Source: Treponema sp. (GTDB lineage: Bacteria; Spirochaetota; Spirochaetia; Treponematales; Breznakiellaceae). Taken from it: a stretch of DNA of 16,523 nt. The notes under the pieces are model-generated. The model ran no database searches. It had not been told where the DNA came from and saw only the letters and a list, made by a program, of their open reading frames with translations. Position 1 is the first letter of the stretch. Each line of letters starts with the position of its first letter. The position numbers and the translations under genes were made by a program. The stretch is taken from positions 1 through 16,523 of the forward strand of contig JAIRZS010000312.1 of NCBI GenBank assembly GCA_031267115.1, read 5' to 3'. Shown in pieces: positions 15,278 through 16,523 of this stretch.

Positions 15278-16344
15278 TTTTGGGCGCCTAAAACAGTTTC
15301 CTCTATTTTTCGAAGCTGGGCCCGGTAAAGCCGGGCAATGCCCGAACCGTAATCCGCGACAAGCTGGATCATGTTGCGGGGATTCTCGTCCGTATCACGC
15401 CCGTTTATCCTGTCTCCCGCGTCCCCCAGGCCCGGCAGTATATAGGCCATTTGGTTGAGTACCGGGTCCATCCACAGGGTATAAACCTGGCAGTTTTCCA
15501 GCGCCCGCACGGAACGGAGCGCCCCCTTGAGCGCGGAAATGACGTTGAAAAACTGCACCGATTTCGGTTTTATGCCCTGATCCAAAAGGTACTTTACAAC
15601 AGTAACCAGGCTTCCCCCGGTGGCATTCATCGGATCGGCAAATACAAGGTCTTTCCCGTCAAGGTTTTTCAAATCAAAGTAAGAACGGTCCAGGTCCAGG
15701 ATATATTCCATATCCGCTTCGTTCTTCCGCTCGTCCCGCTTTATCCGGAACAGGGCGAAAGGCGTTACATAGCCATGGGAAGAATATTCCTCTATCTCCT
15801 TGGACATGATCATGGACGGGAGCAGGGCGCCCCGGAGCATGACGCACATCACCGCGTTTTCAATTTTGTCGTCGATATTCGGAATCTTGTGTACCGCGAA
15901 ATTTTGCACAGGGACGGTAACCGGGGTCTGCACGATAAGGTAGTTTTTGTTGGAAACCGAGGCCCCCCCGTAGGCCAGCTTGAAGAGCATTTCAAAGGCC
16001 CGCTGGGTATAGTAGACAAATTCCTCCTGCCCGGTCCTGATATCCCGCAGCTTGGCGATAAGCCGGGAAACTTCGGCGTGGCTTTCATGGGGCATGAGAA
16101 AAGAATACACGTGGATGCCCGGCTCTTCCTTGCAGATCTCCTGCATCAGATCGCCCATTTCGTTGTAATGCCGGATAAGGTTTTCCTCTTCCTGTTTCCG
16201 CGCGGCTGCGGGCTGCGCGGAAGACAGAAAGCTGAAACAGGTCATCACTTCCCGGTAAAATTTGTCCATCCGGGCGATATAGGCTTTGTCGGAATCGGTA
16301 AGAAATCCGTCAAGATCCTCGGCTTTGAGAATAACGGTACTCAT
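15274..16344 (-). CDS. Uracil phosphoribosyltransferase-like protein with N-terminal extension
   Basis: 356 residues against about 208 for classical UPRT. The C-terminal two thirds carry UPRT landmarks: the PRPP loop FADPMNATGGS (Asp237-Ser245), an RG-containing segment CVMLRGALLPS (Arg171), and the uracil-binding loop AYILPGLGDAGDR (residues 300-312). The reaction would be uracil + PRPP to UMP + pyrophosphate in the cytosol (pyrimidine salvage). The first 130 or so residues are a mainly helical region with no match that I recognise (EEENLIRHYNEMGDLMQEI; EVSRLIAKLRDIRTGQEEF). Some active-site context differs from standard UPRT, so a related phosphoribosyltransferase or a regulatory role is possible. 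ATG 16344 has AGGGGG (16352-16357) 7 bp upstream. First gene of the operon leading to the two lipoproteins. Confidence 0.85.
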   Translation of the reverse strand: MSTVILKAEDLDGFLTDSDKAYIARMDKFYREVMTCFSFLSSAQPAAARKQEEENLIRHYNEMGDLMQEICKEEPGIHVYSFLMPHESHAEVSRLIAKLRDIRTGQEEFVYYTQRAFEMLFKLAYGGASVSNKNYLIVQTPVTVPVQNFAVHKIPNIDDKIENAVMCVMLRGALLPSMIMSKEIEEYSSHGYVTPFALFRIKRDERKNEADMEYILDLDRSYFDLKNLDGKDLVFADPMNATGGSLVTVVKYLLDQGIKPKSVQFFNVISALKGALRSVRALENCQVYTLWMDPVLNQMAYILPGLGDAGDRINGRDTDENPRNMIQLVADYGSGIARLYRAQLRKIEETVLGAQK

Positions 16345-16365
16345 GAATTAACCCCCTGCTCCGCA

Positions 16366-16371
16366 AGTGTA
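16366..16371 (-). promoter_or_regulatory. Candidate extended -10 element for the UPRT operon
   Basis: On the minus strand TGATACACT contains TACACT (16371-16366) with the TG one base upstream, an extended -10. The -35 position falls in a T-run and is poor. Transcription near 16359 would give a leader of about 15 bases containing the AGGGGG ribosome site. Weak evidence. Confidence 0.35.
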
Positions 16372-16386
16372 TCACGAAACAGGGAC

Positions 16387-16406
16387 AAAAAAAAGGCCTT
16401 TCGGCC
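16387..16406 (-). terminator. Short intrinsic terminator upstream of the UPRT gene
   Basis: Reading the minus strand, GGCC (16406-16403), the GNRA-type loop GAAA, GGCC (16398-16395), then eight T (16394-16387). The stem is only 4 bp but all G-C with a stable tetraloop and a perfect T-tract. It could end a gene to the right of the window or act as a leader attenuator of the UPRT operon; its T-run lies directly upstream of the candidate -10. Confidence 0.55.
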
Positions 16407-16433
16407 AGCTTCCGGCAGTTTAATACTACGAAG

Positions 16434-16449
16434 ATTTTTTTAAAAAAAT
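16434..16449. repeat. 16-bp A/T palindrome
   Basis: A, seven T, seven A, T (16434-16449) form a perfect palindrome in otherwise GC-rich intergenic DNA. It may be an UP-element-like or bent-DNA tract; no function is shown. Confidence 0.4.
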
Positions 16450-16458
16450 TTGGGCGCA

Positions 16459-16481
16459 TTTCCGGCGCTTCGCGCCGGAAA
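16459..16481. repeat. 10-bp GC-rich inverted repeat
   Basis: TTTCCGGCGC (16459-16468) and GCGCCGGAAA (16472-16481) pair perfectly around three bases (or a five-base loop). On the minus strand a T-tract follows only after about 10 bases, so it is not a canonical terminator. It is next to a second dyad (16491-16519). Confidence 0.65.
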
Positions 16482-16490
16482 CCGGGCTTT

Positions 16491-16519
16491 CCGGGGCTCC
16501 GCTACCGCTCCGGCCCCGG
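16491..16519. repeat. 7-bp GC-rich inverted repeat at window edge
   Basis: CCGGGGC (16491-16497) pairs with GCCCCGG (16513-16519) around a 15-base loop that contains a CCGCT/CCGCT near-direct repeat. From 16407 to the end of the window I see no gene, only these dyads. The CCGGGG arm resembles that of the hairpin at 716-755. Confidence 0.5.
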
Positions 16520-16523
16520 CGCT

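Noticed and set aside
1..16523. CRISPR array, tRNA, rRNA, insertion sequence or prophage
   Set aside because: No regularly spaced direct repeats, no cloverleaf, no rRNA-like stretch and no transposase or phage protein was seen by eye.

Overview
The window (about 16.5 kb, moderately GC-rich, with ATG, GTG and TTG starts) looks like chromosomal DNA of a spirochaete, most likely a Treponema of the gut type. The case rests on three things. The tig-clpP-clpX order matches my recollection of Treponema pallidum. Two predicted lipoproteins have lipoboxes, one of them relaxed (F-S-S-C). A binding-protein-dependent sugar-type transporter is joined to a URO-D/MtaA-type protein. The genus is an inference. 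I see no tRNA, rRNA, CRISPR array, insertion sequence or phage gene.

Left block (1-3781, plus strand): a CUT1-type ABC importer operon. It holds the C-terminal part of a solute-binding protein (start outside the window), two permeases, and a uroporphyrinogen-decarboxylase-family protein. No ATPase gene is present, so a shared ATPase elsewhere is likely. The 136-bp gap between binding protein and first permease holds three tandem hairpins, the last a canonical intrinsic terminator ending 12 bp before the permease TTG start. This looks like an attenuator that keeps binding protein in excess of permease.

Middle block (11413 down to 3765, minus strand): a proteostasis operon tig-clpP-clpX-lon followed by a YtcJ-like amidohydrolase. 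A good sigma70-type promoter (TTGACT, 18 bp, TATATT) lies upstream of tig. The genes are tightly packed: clpP/clpX overlap by 17 bp, clpX/lon by GTGA, and lon/amidohydrolase are 3 bp apart. The amidohydrolase and the URO-D gene converge and overlap by 17 bp.

Right block: a plus-strand gene (11539-13260) encodes a 573-residue protein with a signal sequence, a large exported domain and about eight membrane segments. Its own candidate promoter sits so close to the ATG that the mRNA may be leaderless. Converging on it from the right is a four-gene minus-strand operon (16344 to 13264): an N-terminally extended UPRT-like phosphoribosyltransferase, a TPR lipoprotein, a DUF503 (YlxP-like) protein and a small lipoprotein. 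An intrinsic terminator and GC-rich dyads lie upstream of it at the window edge.

No clearly new defence or mobile system is visible. The best leads are the hairpin attenuator, the pairing of transporter with URO-D/MtaA protein, the polytopic exported protein with its possibly leaderless transcript, and the extended UPRT.
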